A stretch of DNA of 64,000 bases from Clostridiales bacterium (GTDB lineage: Bacteria; Bacillota; Clostridia; Peptostreptococcales; Anaerovoracaceae): assembly GCA_015058275.1 (NCBI GenBank), contig SVCQ01000004.1:1-64000 (forward strand), in the 5' to 3' direction. How positions within the stretch are numbered: the stretch's first letter is position 1; every line of letters starts with the position of its first letter. The notes under the pieces are model-generated. The model was given only the letters and a program-made list of their open reading frames with translations. It ran no database searches and was not told where the DNA came from. Positions 43,316 through 53,763 of the stretch are shown here, in pieces. A program made the position numbers and the translations under genes.

Positions 43316-44461
43316 ATGGCAAGAGTTGATCGCTATAAAAGCGATGAGAGAGACAAAAGAACAGAGGCTAAGAGGAGGAAGCTTGCCGAGCGCCGCAGGG
43401 GCGGAGGCAAACGACGTGACGGCATACTCACCGTGAGGCTCATAGTGATAGCAGTGCTGGTCATTATCCTTATAGCTCTCGTGCTCAGACTTATATTCTA
43501 TGTAAGCAGCATATCCAGAGTGCATCTCACGGATGAGGGGCTGACACATGCCGAGCGCTATACGGACTTCGTCAAGGTGCACGGCATCGACGTGTCCGAG
43601 TTCCAGGATAAGATCAAATGGAAGAAAGTCAAGTCCGGTGAGGCTGACTTCGCCTTCATAAGGGCGGGCTACCGCAAGAGCGACACCGGAGAGCTGAGAA
43701 CTGACGCCGACTTTGAGGAGAACATAAAAGGAGCCAATAAGGCGGGCGTCATGACGGGAGCCTACTTCTTCTCTCAGGCCGTTACCACTGATGAGGCGGT
43801 CGAGGAGGCCGAGTATCTGCTCGATCTTGTAAAGCCTTATGAGATAGACCTGCCGCTGGTCATAGACTTCGAGCTGATCGAAGGGGGCAGGCTTGCCGAG
43901 AAGGTAGCCGCCGGAGAGATGCCGGCTGCATCGAACTACCACGATATTGTTGTGGCATTCTGCAGCAGGATAGAGGAGGCGGGCTACGAAGCGGCTGTAT
44001 ACGCCAACTACGACATGCTCACCAACTACATGGACTCCGAGCTGCTCGACGATCAGGAATTCGTATGGGCCGCGGAGTACGGCGGCGAATGCCATGTCAA
44101 GGGCAATTACATGTTCTGGCAGGCGTCCGAGGATGCACAGATAGCGGGTATCGAAGGCGGAGTCGACCATGACATCTGGTATATCGATCCGGACAAGGTC
44201 TATTCGACCTACGCAAAGGGCAAGGACAACGCCGTGTCCATAGAGAACTGCAAGGTTAAGTTCGACAAGGACAGCTACAGGCTCAGCAACCACAGGGCGA
44301 TACCTAAGATCCAGGTCACTTACGAGGGCAAGAGCCTCAGGAAGGGTACGCACTACGAAGTGTCCTATGTGCGCAATACGACCGAGGGCACCGGCTACGC
44401 CATAATACGGGGGATCGACAGCTACAAGAACTGGATGGCGGTCCCGTTCACGATAGAATAA
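43316..44461 (+). CDS. GH25 muramidase (lysozyme) with N-terminal membrane anchor
   Basis: A 381-residue cell-wall hydrolase. A basic cytoplasmic start is followed by a single helix at about 38-67, then the GH25 barrel (HGIDVSEFQDKIKWKKVK ... FIRAGYRKS ... TGAYFFSQA ... LVIDFELIEGG) carrying the catalytic Asp and Glu, and an 80-residue C-terminal beta-rich segment of unknown function. It cleaves the glycan backbone of peptidoglycan, probably the cell's own, from the outer membrane face. It lies 8 bases after the desulfhydrase and 11 bases before xth. Confidence 0.9.
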   Translation: MARVDRYKSDERDKRTEAKRRKLAERRRGGGKRRDGILTVRLIVIAVLVIILIALVLRLIFYVSSISRVHLTDEGLTHAERYTDFVKVHGIDVSEFQDKIKWKKVKSGEADFAFIRAGYRKSDTGELRTDADFEENIKGANKAGVMTGAYFFSQAVTTDEAVEEAEYLLDLVKPYEIDLPLVIDFELIEGGRLAEKVAAGEMPAASNYHDIVVAFCSRIEEAGYEAAVYANYDMLTNYMDSELLDDQEFVWAAEYGGECHVKGNYMFWQASEDAQIAGIEGGVDHDIWYIDPDKVYSTYAKGKDNAVSIENCKVKFDKDSYRLSNHRAIPKIQVTYEGKSLRKGTHYEVSYVRNTTEGTGYAIIRGIDSYKNWMAVPFTIE

Positions 44462-44472
44462 GGAGGTTCCCC

Positions 44473-45231
44473 ATGAAATTTGTAAGCTGGAACGTCAACG
44501 GCTTTCGGGCCGTTTTGAATAAGGGCTTCGAAGAGATATTTAAGGAAGCTGACGCTGACTTCTTTTGCCTGCAGGAGACAAAGATGCAGGAGGGACAGGC
44601 GAACTTCCACCCGGAGGGTTATCTCGAGTACTACAACTACGCGGAGAGGAAGGGCTACTCCGGCACAGCGATTTTTGTAAAGGAGTCGGTGGGAGAGCCG
44701 CTCTCGGTAGCCCGCGGCATCAACGGAGAGCATGATGACGAGGGCAGGGTCATAACGCTTGAGTACCCTGACTTCTACCTCATATGCTGCTATGTGCCTA
44801 ACGCTCAGGACGGGCTGAAGCGCATCGATTACAGGTGCGAGTTTGAGGACGCGATGAGAGAGTATATGAAGTCACTGGACAAAAAGAAACCGGTCATATA
44901 CTGCGGGGATCTCAACGTGGCGCACAACGAGATCGACCTCAAGAATCCGGGCCCTAACAGAGGCAATGCCGGCTTCTCCGATGAGGAGAGGGGTAAGATG
45001 ACAGAGCTCCTCGGATCGGGATTCACAGACAGCTTCCGCAGTCTCTATCCTGACACGGTCACCTACTCATGGTGGTCATACCGCATGAAGGCGAGGGAGA
45101 GGAACGCAGGATGGCGCATAGACTACTTCATCATATCTGACCGCCTGAGAGACAGGCTAAGGGACGCGGTCATACACACAGATATCTACGGCAGTGATCA
45201 CTGCCCGGTATCCATAGACATAGATCTGTGA
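44473..45231 (+). CDS. xth: Exodeoxyribonuclease III / AP endonuclease
   Basis: A 252-residue DNA repair nuclease. The conserved strands SWNVNGFRAVL, LQETKM, SGTAIF, CCYVPNAQ, CGDLNVAHNEIDL and the C-terminal YGSDHCPVSIDI contain the metal-binding Asp/Glu and the catalytic DH pair. It excises abasic sites and 3'-blocking groups. Start ATG follows AAGGAGG. It appears to share a transcript with the lysozyme gene. Confidence 0.95.
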   Translation: MKFVSWNVNGFRAVLNKGFEEIFKEADADFFCLQETKMQEGQANFHPEGYLEYYNYAERKGYSGTAIFVKESVGEPLSVARGINGEHDDEGRVITLEYPDFYLICCYVPNAQDGLKRIDYRCEFEDAMREYMKSLDKKKPVIYCGDLNVAHNEIDLKNPGPNRGNAGFSDEERGKMTELLGSGFTDSFRSLYPDTVTYSWWSYRMKARERNAGWRIDYFIISDRLRDRLRDAVIHTDIYGSDHCPVSIDIDL

Positions 45232-45259
45232 CCGGCAACTGAAAGGAGAGGTATTTACG

Positions 45260-46966
45260 ATGAACGACAAAAGCAACTCAAAGAGGATACTGACGCTGCT
45301 GATGGCTCTGATGCTGTCTGCCGCCATGGTGCTTACCGGCTGCTCAGGCAGTGGCGGAGAGGAGGGCTCTCAGTCCGATGCCGAGGGCGAAGGCAGCGGC
45401 AAGGTAATGGTGCTCTATACATCGGATATCCACTGCGGAGTGGACGACGGCTTCGGCTTCGCGGGACTCAGGGCGGTGAGAGATCAGCTGGAGTCACAGG
45501 GCTATGAGACCATACTCGTGGATAACGGAGACGCTATCCAGGGCGATTCCATAGGCATGATGTCCAAGGGGGAGAAGATCATCGAGCTGATGAACATCCT
45601 CAAGTACGATGTGGCTACATTCGGCAACCACGAGTTCGACTATACGGTGCCTAACATGGAGGAACTGGTCAAAAAGGCGGACTTCCCGTATATAAGCTGT
45701 AATTTCACAAAGAACGGCGAGCTCGTATATGATCCGTATATCATCAAGGAGGCCGGCGGCATCAAGATAGCGTTTGTGGGAGTCACGACGCCTACCACGC
45801 TCAGGACATGCCTGCCTGAGTACTTCCAGGATGAGAACGGCAAGCAGATATACGGCTTTAAGGAGGGCGGCGATGGCGAGGAGCTGTACGCAGCCGTACA
45901 GGAGGCGGTAGACAGCGCGAGAGCCGAAGGCGCGGACTACGTATACATCATGGGTCATATGGGCATCAAGGCCACGGATGCTCCGTGGACATATGCTGAC
46001 GTCATAGAGCATACAAGCGGGATCGATGTATTCCTCGATGGTCATTCGCACGACACAGAACAGGTCGTGATGAAGGACAAGGAGGGCAAGGATGTCGTCA
46101 GGACCGCGTGCGGCACCAAGCTGCAGGCCATCGGATACAGCGAGCTCTCAAAGGACGAGGGCGTGATCGATACAAATATCTGGACGTGGAACAACGACAA
46201 GAGTGTGCCTGATCTGCTTGGCGTAGACAATGAAGCCGGAGAGGCGGTGGACAAGGCACTGGACGAGCTCAAAGAAGAGCTGGATGTCGTCATAGGCAAG
46301 TCCACTTCCGATCTCACCATATTCGATCCTGAGGTAAAGAATAACGACGGCTCGCCTGTCAGGATGGTCAGAAGGGCCGAAACCAATCTCGGAGACTTCT
46401 GCCCGGACGCGATCAGAGACCGGATGGACGCGGATATAGCGCTGGTCAACGGCGGCAGCATCAGAGTGGACCTGAAGAAGGGGGATATCACGTACGGCAA
46501 CATACTTGAGGTATTCCCGTTCAACAACAATCTGATCAAGCTGGAGGTGACAGGCCAGCAGATACTCGACGCTCTCGAGTGGGGCGCCAGATCGCTTCCT
46601 GACGAGAACGGAGGCTTCCTGCAGGTATCCGGCATGAGCTACGAGGTGGATGTCAACATACCGTCTACATGCACCGAGGAGGATGAGATGTTTACCGGAG
46701 TGAGCGGTGAGCGCAGAGTAAAGAACGTCATGGTCGGCGGAGAGCCTATCGATCCGGCTGCCACATATACGGTGGCGGGCTCCGACTTCCTCCTGACCGG
46801 ACACGGAGACGGACATACGGCATTCGACGGCGCTACTGTCCTTGCCGGCAGCGGCATGCTCGACAGCGAAGCGCTGATCACCTACATAAAGGAAACTCTC
46901 GGAGGAGAGATCGGAAGCGAGTACAGCGATCCGTACGGAGACGGACGCATCAGGATAATTCAATAA
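45260..46966 (+). CDS. Lipoprotein 5'-nucleotidase / 2',3'-cyclic phosphodiesterase-type metallophosphatase
   Basis: A 568-residue secreted, lipid-anchored enzyme. The signal peptide ends in a lipobox (VLTGC, modified Cys at C28). The metallophosphatase domain (about 45-290) has the motifs YTSDIHCGV, NGDAIQGDS, GNHEFDY and GHSHDTEQ; the C-terminal 5'-nucleotidase domain (about 310-560) has NGGSIRVDL and the aromatic-containing VFPFNNNL plus GDGHTAF. Such enzymes release nucleosides and phosphate from external nucleotides. ATG follows GAAAGGAGAGG. Confidence 0.9.
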   Translation: MNDKSNSKRILTLLMALMLSAAMVLTGCSGSGGEEGSQSDAEGEGSGKVMVLYTSDIHCGVDDGFGFAGLRAVRDQLESQGYETILVDNGDAIQGDSIGMMSKGEKIIELMNILKYDVATFGNHEFDYTVPNMEELVKKADFPYISCNFTKNGELVYDPYIIKEAGGIKIAFVGVTTPTTLRTCLPEYFQDENGKQIYGFKEGGDGEELYAAVQEAVDSARAEGADYVYIMGHMGIKATDAPWTYADVIEHTSGIDVFLDGHSHDTEQVVMKDKEGKDVVRTACGTKLQAIGYSELSKDEGVIDTNIWTWNNDKSVPDLLGVDNEAGEAVDKALDELKEELDVVIGKSTSDLTIFDPEVKNNDGSPVRMVRRAETNLGDFCPDAIRDRMDADIALVNGGSIRVDLKKGDITYGNILEVFPFNNNLIKLEVTGQQILDALEWGARSLPDENGGFLQVSGMSYEVDVNIPSTCTEEDEMFTGVSGERRVKNVMVGGEPIDPAATYTVAGSDFLLTGHGDGHTAFDGATVLAGSGMLDSEALITYIKETLGGEIGSEYSDPYGDGRIRIIQ

Positions 46967-46971
46967 AAGGC

Positions 46972-47000
46972 TTGTTATATCCGGATCAATCGTGTACAAT
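46972..47000 (+). promoter_or_regulatory. Promoter of rpsT
   Basis: TTGTTA at 46972-46977, 17-base spacer, TACAAT at 46995-47000, 49 bases before the S20 start. Confidence 0.75.
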
Positions 47001-47048
47001 AGCGGTTGCGAATTAATGCATTATTAATGAAAGTGGGGTAAATAACTA

Positions 47049-47318
47049 ATGGCAAACATTAAATCCGCAAAGAAAAGAATCCGCGTAATCGACAAGAAGA
47101 CAGCTCGTAACATCAGAGTCAAGAACCACGTCAAGGAGGCTGAGAAGGCATTCCTGGCTGCTGTAGAGGCAGGCAATAAGGAAGAGGCTCAGAAGGCATT
47201 CCAGCACGTAGAGAAGAAGCTGATGCAGGCATCCGCAAAGGGTACCTTCCACAAGAACACTGTCTCCCGTAAGATCGGCAGATTCGAGAGAAAGCTCAAC
47301 GCGCTCAGCGCAAAGTAA
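47049..47318 (+). CDS. rpsT: 30S ribosomal protein S20
   Basis: An 89-residue primary 16S rRNA-binding protein. The Lys/Ala-rich helices and the start MANIKSAKKRIRVIDKKTARN plus the ending GTFHKNTVSRKIGRFERKLN are characteristic. It has its own promoter and terminator and is followed by lepA and hemW, the usual Firmicute order. Confidence 0.97.
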   Translation: MANIKSAKKRIRVIDKKTARNIRVKNHVKEAEKAFLAAVEAGNKEEAQKAFQHVEKKLMQASAKGTFHKNTVSRKIGRFERKLNALSAK

Positions 47319-47357
47319 TCTCACCCGTCCCCACACGCGTATAAGTTAAATGCGCAG

Positions 47358-47386
47358 ACAGCCGGAGTGTCTCCCGGCTGTTTTTT
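47358..47386 (+). terminator. Terminator of rpsT
   Basis: ACAGCCGG at 47358-47365 pairs with CCGGCTGT at 47374-47381, followed by TTTTT. Confidence 0.85.
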
Positions 47387-47387
47387 A

Positions 47388-47396
47388 TGTTAGAAT
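47388..47396 (+). promoter_or_regulatory. Candidate extended -10 promoter of lepA
   Basis: TGTTAGAAT at 47388-47396 directly after the rpsT terminator fits an extended -10 with TAGAAT; no strong -35. Confidence 0.45.
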
Positions 47397-47469
47397 ATGA
47401 GGCAGAGCCCGGCTCTTAATATATCTGCTCCTGCGATCGGTCAAGGAAGCGAAATCAAAAGGTGAATAG

Positions 47470-49281
47470 ATGAGTTATCTCGACAATATCAGAAATTTCA
47501 GCATCATAGCGCACATAGATCACGGCAAGTCGACACTGGCGGACCGTCTCATTGAGAAGACAGGACTCGTCGAGGCGCGTGACATGAAGGAACAGTATCT
47601 CGACAACATGGACATCGAGCGTGAGCGAGGCATCACGATCAAGCTCCAGACGACGAGACTCGTATACAAGGCAAAGGACGGCAATGAGTACATCCTCAAC
47701 CTCATCGACACGCCGGGACATGTGGACTTCAATTATGAGGTCTCAAGATCCCTTGCGGCATGCGACGGGGCGGTCCTTGTAGTGGACGCGACACAGGGAG
47801 TCGAGGCGCAGACCCTCGGCAACGTATACCTCGCTCTGGATGAGGATCTTGAGATACTTCCGGTCCTCAACAAGATGGATCTTGACTCGGCCCGGCCGGA
47901 TGACGCGAGAGCCGAGATAGAGGATATCATAGGGCTCGATGCATCCGAGGCTCCTGAGATCTCAGCCAAGACAGGTCAGGGCGTGGATGAGATGCTCGAA
48001 AAGCTCGTAGAGGTCATCCCGCCTCCAAAGGGCGACCCGGACGGCAAGCTCAAGGCCCTCATATTCGATTCGTATTACGACAGCTACAAGGGCGTTGTCA
48101 TTTACACCCGCATATTCGACGGCAGGGTCAAGCGCGGGGATACCATCCGCATGATGAACACCGGCAAGAACTACGAGGTGACCGAGGTAGGCTACTGCGT
48201 GCCGACGACTCTGCCGGCATCAGAGCTCAAGGCCGGCGAAGTAGGATATATCTGCGGCAGTATCAAACAGGTAGCTGATGCGAGAGTGGGAGATACCATA
48301 ACTCTTGCATCCGATCCGGCTGATCAGGCCCTCAAGGGATACAAAAAAGCTCAGTCCATGGTATACTGCGGCATCTTCCCGGCTGAGGGCGAGAAGTACG
48401 AAAACGTCAAGGACGCCCTCGAAAAGCTCCAGGTCAACGACGCGGCATTCAACTTTGAGCCTGAGAATTCCGCGGCTCTCGGCTACGGCTTCAGATGCGG
48501 CTTCCTGGGACTTCTCCACATGGACGTCATCACAGAGAGGCTCGCAAGAGAGTTCGACCTCGACGTGATCACGACGCTTCCATCGGTAGTATATAAGGTC
48601 GTGATGAAGGACGGCAGGGTGCTCGAGATACAAAATCCGTCAAACCTGCCTGATCCTATAGAGATATCGCATATAGAGGAGCCTATAGTCAAAGCGGATA
48701 TCATGACGCCTAACGAATACGTCGGCAGTATAATGACGCTCTGCCAGGCGCGGCGCGGCAATATGGTGCACATGGAGTATCTCACCAAGACGAGGGTCCA
48801 GCTCCACTATGAGATACCGCTCAACGAGGTCATATACGACTTCTTTGACGCTCTCAAGTCGAGGACCAGAGGCTATGCCTCCCTCGACTACGAGTTCCTG
48901 AGATACCAGCAGGCCAAGCTCGTAAAGCTCGACATACTCCTGAACCGCGAGAAGATAGATGCTCTGTCGACTATAGTTCCGGAAGAGGAAGCCATGGCAA
49001 AGGGCAGGGGCATCTGCGAGAAGCTCAAGGACATAATCCCAAGACATCAGTTCGAGGTGCCGATCCAGGCAGCCATCGGGCAGAAGATCATAGCCAGAGA
49101 GACGGTAAGGGCATATCGCAAGGACGTTCTTGCCAAGTGCTACGGCGGAGACGTTTCGCGTAAGAAGAAGCTGCTCGAAAAGCAAAAGGCAGGCAAGAAG
49201 AGGATGCGCCAGTTCGGTACCGTCACGGTGCCACAGGAGGCGTTCACTGAAGTTCTCAAGCTTGATGACGGGGGTAAGTAG
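47470..49281 (+). CDS. lepA: Elongation factor 4 (LepA)
   Basis: A 603-residue translational GTPase that can back-translocate ribosomes. G1 [10 protein letters not shown]2 RGITIK, G3 DTPGHVDF, G4 NKMD and the LepA-specific C-terminal domain ([20 protein letters not shown]) are all present. Length is standard. The stop TAG at 49279 lies directly before the probable hemW start. Confidence 0.97.
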   Translation: MSYLDNIRNFSIIAHIDHGKSTLADRLIEKTGLVEARDMKEQYLDNMDIERERGITIKLQTTRLVYKAKDGNEYILNLIDTPGHVDFNYEVSRSLAACDGAVLVVDATQGVEAQTLGNVYLALDEDLEILPVLNKMDLDSARPDDARAEIEDIIGLDASEAPEISAKTGQGVDEMLEKLVEVIPPPKGDPDGKLKALIFDSYYDSYKGVVIYTRIFDGRVKRGDTIRMMNTGKNYEVTEVGYCVPTTLPASELKAGEVGYICGSIKQVADARVGDTITLASDPADQALKGYKKAQSMVYCGIFPAEGEKYENVKDALEKLQVNDAAFNFEPENSAALGYGFRCGFLGLLHMDVITERLAREFDLDVITTLPSVVYKVVMKDGRVLEIQNPSNLPDPIEISHIEEPIVKADIMTPNEYVGSIMTLCQARRGNMVHMEYLTKTRVQLHYEIPLNEVIYDFFDALKSRTRGYASLDYEFLRYQQAKLVKLDILLNREKIDALSTIVPEEEAMAKGRGICEKLKDIIPRHQFEVPIQAAIGQKIIARETVRAYRKDVLAKCYGGDVSRKKKLLEKQKAGKKRMRQFGTVTVPQEAFTEVLKLDDGGK

Positions 49282-49283
49282 AG

Positions 49284-50492
49284 ATCAAAGGCATATACAT
49301 ACACATCCCGTTCTGCGTCAGGAAATGCAAATACTGCGCCTTCCTTTCGTTCAACGCATACTCATCTCCGCGCAAGGAGTACACTGACGCTCTTGTGAGG
49401 GAGATAGAGCTGAGAGCAGATCAGACGGGATCAAAAGAAGAGATAGATACGGTGTACATAGGCGGCGGGACTCCGTCCGTGCTTGACGTATCCCAGCTCA
49501 GAGACATACTCCATGCCGTCAATAAGCACTACGATATAAGGGATGATGCCGAGATCACCCTCGAGGTCAATCCGGGCACCCTCGGAGTCAAGGACGGCGT
49601 GACCCTGGCCAAGCTCCAGGCGTATAAGTACATGGGCATAAACCGCCTCTCGATGGGCGTGCAGGCCATGGACAACGACAGGCTCCATTTCATGGGCCGC
49701 ATACACACGGCGGAGAACGTCGTGCGCGACATGAAGCTCCTGAGACAAAAGGGCTTTGACAATATCAATCTTGACCTGATGTTCTCCATACCGGGTGAGA
49801 CGACAGAGCAGGCTCTTGAGGATGCCCGCAGGATCATTGAACTCGGGCCTGAGCACATATCCTGCTACAGCCTCCAGATCGAGGAGGGCACCCCATTCGC
49901 TGATATGATTGCGGGTGGTGAGATCACTGAAGTCCCCGACGAAGAGGACCGCGATACATACCACAGGCTGTGCCGCATGCTGGAGGGTGCCGGATACGAG
50001 CATTACGAGATCAGCAATTTCGCAAAGCCGGGATACAGGTCGCGCCACAATTCGCTATACTGGGACATGTCTGACTACATAGCTTTCGGACTCGGGGCGA
50101 GCGGCTTTGAGGACGGAGTCAGGTACAAGAACATTTCCGACATTGACGGCTATATTACAAGCCTCAAAAGTGATAAACTTCCTGTAGATGAAGTCCATAC
50201 TAACTCCGCTTTTGACAACATAAGCGAGGCCGTCTTCACAGGCCTCAGGCGCATCGAAGGCATCAGCTACGAGGATGCTGTAGAGGCGTACTTCAGAGCG
50301 ACTGATGCAGAGGGCACAAAGCCGCATGGCAGCGATGCCTGCAGGGAGTTCTTCTGGCAGGTATTCTCAGAGGCCGGGGGCGAGGCTTCTGACTATGAGG
50401 AGAGAGGACTGCTCATCATCGATGACAAAGGCCTGAGGCTTACAGAGCAGGGCATAGATATAAGCAATTCCATAATGTCGCTATTTGTATGA
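49284..50492 (+). CDS. hemW: HemW-like radical SAM heme chaperone (noncanonical start)
   Basis: A 402-residue radical SAM protein, homologous to HemW which delivers heme or acts in anaerobic coproporphyrinogen-type chemistry. Translation from 49284 reads (M)[19 protein letters not shown], exactly the family N-terminus with the Fe-S cysteines C11, C15 and C18. However, the codon at 49284 is ATC, the frame has a stop (TAA) at 49275 and no ATG, GTG or TTG lies between. The next possible start, GTG 49395, would delete the cysteines. A GGGGGT at 49270-49275 lies about 8 bases upstream, so an AUC start is the likeliest reading; a sequencing error or a degraded start is the alternative. Position after lepA is conserved. 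Confidence 0.85.
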   Translation: MKGIYIHIPFCVRKCKYCAFLSFNAYSSPRKEYTDALVREIELRADQTGSKEEIDTVYIGGGTPSVLDVSQLRDILHAVNKHYDIRDDAEITLEVNPGTLGVKDGVTLAKLQAYKYMGINRLSMGVQAMDNDRLHFMGRIHTAENVVRDMKLLRQKGFDNINLDLMFSIPGETTEQALEDARRIIELGPEHISCYSLQIEEGTPFADMIAGGEITEVPDEEDRDTYHRLCRMLEGAGYEHYEISNFAKPGYRSRHNSLYWDMSDYIAFGLGASGFEDGVRYKNISDIDGYITSLKSDKLPVDEVHTNSAFDNISEAVFTGLRRIEGISYEDAVEAYFRATDAEGTKPHGSDACREFFWQVFSEAGGEASDYEERGLLIIDDKGLRLTEQGIDISNSIMSLFV

Positions 50493-50511
50493 GTCGCAGA
50501 AAGGAACGATC

Positions 50512-51993
50512 ATGGATAAGTACATCATGGCGCTCGATCAGGGCACTACCAGCTCCAGGACCATCATCTACGATAAGGCGGGCAATACGATCTCTGTAGC
50601 CCAAAAGGAGTTCACCCAGATATTCCCTCACGAGGGCTGGGTCGAGCACGATCCGCTGGAGATCTGGAAGACCCAGATGGTCACGGCCCAGGAGGCTCTC
50701 CTGAATGCGGGACTGACCTTCCACAATATCGCGGCCATAGGCATCACCAATCAGAGAGAGACCACGATCGTGTGGGACAAAAAGACAGGTGAGCCTGTGT
50801 ACAACGCCATAGTATGGCAGTGCCGCAGGACGGCTGACTACGCCGAGAAGCTCAAGCCTCACGAGGAGATGATAAGGCAAAAGACAGGACTTCTGGCTGA
50901 CCCGTACTTCAGCGGCACCAAGCTGGCCTGGATACTCGACAATGTGCCGGGCGCGAGATCCAGGGCCGAGAGGGGAGAGCTCCTCTTCGGCACGATCGAG
51001 ACCTGGCTCATCTGGAAGATGACGGGAGGAGTCCACGTATCGGATTACTCCAATGCGTGCAGGACGATGCTCTTCGATATCAATACGCTCAGGTGGGATG
51101 AGGAGCTCTGCGGACTTCTCAATATCCCGATGTGTATGCTCCCTGAGCCTGTGGAGTGCTCGGCTCACTACGGAGACACCGTGACGGAGCTCTTCGGCGG
51201 ACCGATACCGGTCACGGGCTCTGCTGGCGACCAGCAGGCGGCGCTCTTCGGAGAGGCATGCTTCAACGAGGGCGACATCAAGAGCACTTACGGTACAGGT
51301 AACTTCCTCCTGCTCAACACAGGAGACAAGCCGGTCAGATCAGACAACGGACTTTTGACCACCATAGCATGGGGCCTTGACGGCAAGGTCACATATGCAC
51401 TCGAGGGTTCGGTATTCGTCTGCGGAGCCGCTGTGCAGTGGCTGAGAGACCAGCTCAAATTCTTCAGCAAGGCTTCTGACTCTGAGAAGCTCGCATCGAA
51501 GGTGCCTGACACAGGCGGCGTATACGTGGTGCCGGCCTTTGTGGGGCTCGGTGCTCCGTACTGGAAGCCTGATGCAAGAGGCGCCATGTTCGGCATCACA
51601 AGGGGCACGACGCGCGAGCATATCACAAGAGCGACACTACAGTCCCTGGTATACCAGAACGAAGACTTGCTCTCCGCCATGAAGGCGGATACGGGACACG
51701 AGATAAGCACCCTCAAGGTGGACGGCGGGGCTGCACTCAACGACCTGCTGATGCAGTTCCAGGCTGACATATCCGATGTGGATATTGTTAGATACGCTTC
51801 CATCGAGTCCACATCCCTGGGCGCGGCATATCTGGCCGGTCTCGAGGTGGGATATTACGAGAGCCTCAGCGACATCCTTACGAGCAAGGAGATAGCAAGG
51901 ACATTCAGACCGTCGCTCGGGGAGAAGGAAAGACAGGAGAGACTTGAAGGTTGGCACAGAGCGGTAGACGCCGCGGTAGCCTTCAATGCCTGA
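50512..51993 (+). CDS. glpK: Glycerol kinase
   Basis: A 493-residue FGGY kinase that makes glycerol-3-phosphate from glycerol and ATP. The N-terminus [18 protein letters not shown], the substrate residues in NQRETT, and the C-terminal ATP part with GGxxxN-type [16 protein letters not shown] are canonical. ATG 50512 follows AGAAAGGAAC; the frame extends upstream but without a site. No glpF or glpD neighbours, so it may serve general glycerol salvage. Confidence 0.95.
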   Translation: MDKYIMALDQGTTSSRTIIYDKAGNTISVAQKEFTQIFPHEGWVEHDPLEIWKTQMVTAQEALLNAGLTFHNIAAIGITNQRETTIVWDKKTGEPVYNAIVWQCRRTADYAEKLKPHEEMIRQKTGLLADPYFSGTKLAWILDNVPGARSRAERGELLFGTIETWLIWKMTGGVHVSDYSNACRTMLFDINTLRWDEELCGLLNIPMCMLPEPVECSAHYGDTVTELFGGPIPVTGSAGDQQAALFGEACFNEGDIKSTYGTGNFLLLNTGDKPVRSDNGLLTTIAWGLDGKVTYALEGSVFVCGAAVQWLRDQLKFFSKASDSEKLASKVPDTGGVYVVPAFVGLGAPYWKPDARGAMFGITRGTTREHITRATLQSLVYQNEDLLSAMKADTGHEISTLKVDGGAALNDLLMQFQADISDVDIVRYASIESTSLGAAYLAGLEVGYYESLSDILTSKEIARTFRPSLGEKERQERLEGWHRAVDAAVAFNA

Positions 51994-52017
51994 CAATAAG
52001 TTATAGAGGAGGATCAG

Positions 52018-53307
52018 ATGATAAAAAGACATTATCTTAAAGCAGCTTTTGTAGGAGGCCAGCTGATCACCGGCAGGCACAAGGAGGCTATACAGGATTC
52101 GCTGGTCGTGATCGACCATGGAGGCTTCCTGTACGCAGGTGAGAGAAAGGCCGAGGTGGAGCAGGCGCTCGACGGTTTTGAGATCATCGACGTCACGGGC
52201 AAGACCATCATGCCGGGCCTGATCGACACTCATCTGCACTTCAGCGGCAACCTTAACGACAACGACTCGGACTGGGTAAGAGAGCCGCTGCTCCAAAAAC
52301 AGGTCATGGCCGTACAGCAGGCAAAAGAGTGCCTGGAGAACGGTCTTACCACGGTAGGAGAGATATCAAGGTTTGGCATACCTATCAGGGATATGACCAA
52401 TTCGGGACAGATGCGCGGACCGAGGATCATCGCCTCCGGCAGAGGCTTTTGCGCTACGGCGTCGCACGGCGACTCGCATAACTGCTCCATCGAAGAGGTA
52501 GCCGCGGGACATCCGTGGGCCGAGACTGTCGACGGACCTTGGGAACTCAGGAAAGCCGTAAGACGCAGACTCAGAGAGTGCCCGGACGCTATCAAGATCT
52601 GGGCTACAGGCGGCGGCATCTACAGGTGGGATACATCACGCGACCATCACTACACCTTTGAAGAGATCAAGGCGGTAGTAGATGAGTCGGCGATGAGAGG
52701 CATCCCTGTATGGTCTCATACATACGGACAGACAGGCCCATCGGTCGAGGCCGGAGTAGATTTCATCATCCACGGTTTTGAGATCGACGAGCACGACATG
52801 GAGGGTATGTTCAATAAAGGCATATGCTTCTGCCCGACCATCAACTTCCTGCCTGCATGGCTGGCGACCTATCCGCCTACGTACATCCCGGGAGTCCACG
52901 ACAAGTACGAAGGTGCTACTCTCGTAGAGAAGGAGCTCGCAAGGCTGTATGACAACGTCAACAAGGCATACAATATGGGCGTCATAGTCACGGTCGGATC
53001 AGACAGCTTCAACTCGGATTCCACTCCGTACGGCATAACTGCCATCGGCGAGATCCACAGATTCGTAGACTGCTGCGGCATGAGCGAGATGGATGCCATC
53101 ATCGCGGGCACGGCAAACGGAGCCAGGGCCCTCGGCTGCTACCATCTGACAGGATCAATCACAAAGGGTAAGAACGCCGACATGCTGGTCATAAACGGAG
53201 ACCCTCTCAAGAGCATCTACGATCTGGATGTCAAGAACATGGATATGATCATCAAGGACGGAGAGGAGATCCTGCGCTACAGAGACAACAAGGAGGAAGA
53301 CAAATGA
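52018..53307 (+). CDS. Metal-dependent amidohydrolase (imidazolonepropionase-like)
   Basis: A 429-residue hydrolase of the amidohydrolase superfamily. Metal ligands are seen as THLH near residue 68 in MPGLIDTHLHFSGN, a histidine in VWSHTYGQTG, another in DFIIHGFEIDEHD, and D in VGSDSFNSD; the N-terminal and C-terminal strands (GRHKEAIQDSLVVIDHGG; KNADMLVINGDPL) form the composite beta domain. Substrate not readable. ATG follows AGAGGAGGATCAG. It overlaps a small downstream gene by four bases (ATGA), a sign of coupled translation. Confidence 0.8.
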   Translation: MIKRHYLKAAFVGGQLITGRHKEAIQDSLVVIDHGGFLYAGERKAEVEQALDGFEIIDVTGKTIMPGLIDTHLHFSGNLNDNDSDWVREPLLQKQVMAVQQAKECLENGLTTVGEISRFGIPIRDMTNSGQMRGPRIIASGRGFCATASHGDSHNCSIEEVAAGHPWAETVDGPWELRKAVRRRLRECPDAIKIWATGGGIYRWDTSRDHHYTFEEIKAVVDESAMRGIPVWSHTYGQTGPSVEAGVDFIIHGFEIDEHDMEGMFNKGICFCPTINFLPAWLATYPPTYIPGVHDKYEGATLVEKELARLYDNVNKAYNMGVIVTVGSDSFNSDSTPYGITAIGEIHRFVDCCGMSEMDAIIAGTANGARALGCYHLTGSITKGKNADMLVINGDPLKSIYDLDVKNMDMIIKDGEEILRYRDNKEEDK

Positions 53308-53603
53308 AAGAGAACTGGACGGAATTACGCAAAAAGCTAGGTCATGTTCTTACCATGCAGTACGATTATCCTCCTAACGGCGAGGGTTCTGTCGGGTACA
53401 AGGGCAACAATATGTACAGGTTCAAGGAAGCTGATGTGCCTGAGATACAGCTCGTCCTCGCTGAGAAGCTCGAAGACTACAAGCATTCATACAACGTGGA
53501 CATTCTGGCTCAGGAGATGATCACAGACCTTCTCGACAAGGGCCTGATAGTCTACGGAGGCTACGTATACAAAAATCAGCAAAAGGAACATCACAGCATC
53601 TGA
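53304..53603 (+). CDS. Small uncharacterised protein coupled to the amidohydrolase
   Basis: A 99-residue soluble protein I do not recognise. It starts inside the amidohydrolase stop codon (ATGA) and follows its GGAGGAAGAC, so it is translated with it and may be a partner or accessory subunit. It has no membrane helix, signal or known motif; conserved-looking elements are QYDYPPNGEGSVGYKG and LLDKGLIVYGGYVY, which would form a compact alpha/beta fold. Confidence 0.55.
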   Translation: MKENWTELRKKLGHVLTMQYDYPPNGEGSVGYKGNNMYRFKEADVPEIQLVLAEKLEDYKHSYNVDILAQEMITDLLDKGLIVYGGYVYKNQQKEHHSI

Positions 53604-53633
53604 TAAGCTCCAAAAAGTTTTTTCAGAAAAATG

Positions 53634-53662
53634 TAGACATTGGCGCAGGTTTCGGTTATAAT
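53634..53662 (+). promoter_or_regulatory. Promoter of tRNA-Glu
   Basis: TAGACA at 53634-53639, a 17-base spacer and consensus TATAAT at 53657-53662, 23 bases before the tRNA. Confidence 0.75.
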
Positions 53663-53684
53663 ACCACTTGCGCCAATTAAATAT

Positions 53685-53759
53685 GCTGCCTTGGTCAAGT
53701 GGTCAAGACGCTAGCCTCTCACGCTGGAATCAGGGGTTCGACTCCCCTAGGCAGTACCA
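53685..53759 (+). tRNA. tRNA-Glu (anticodon CTC)
   Basis: Acceptor GCTGCCT pairs with AGGCAGT (first pair G-T), anticodon stem CTAGC/GCTGG encloses loop CTCTCAC giving CTC, and the T stem AGGGG/CCCCT is intact. CCA is encoded at 53757-53759. Confidence 0.92.
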
Positions 53760-53763
53760 CGAT

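Noticed and set aside
43241..44353. 370-residue minus-strand open frame
   Set aside because: Opposite the GH25 lysozyme, which has clear family residues.
49130..49387. 85-residue frame between lepA and hemW
   Set aside because: Runs through the end of lepA and the start of hemW in a frame without family similarity; the third frame carries the radical SAM cysteines instead.
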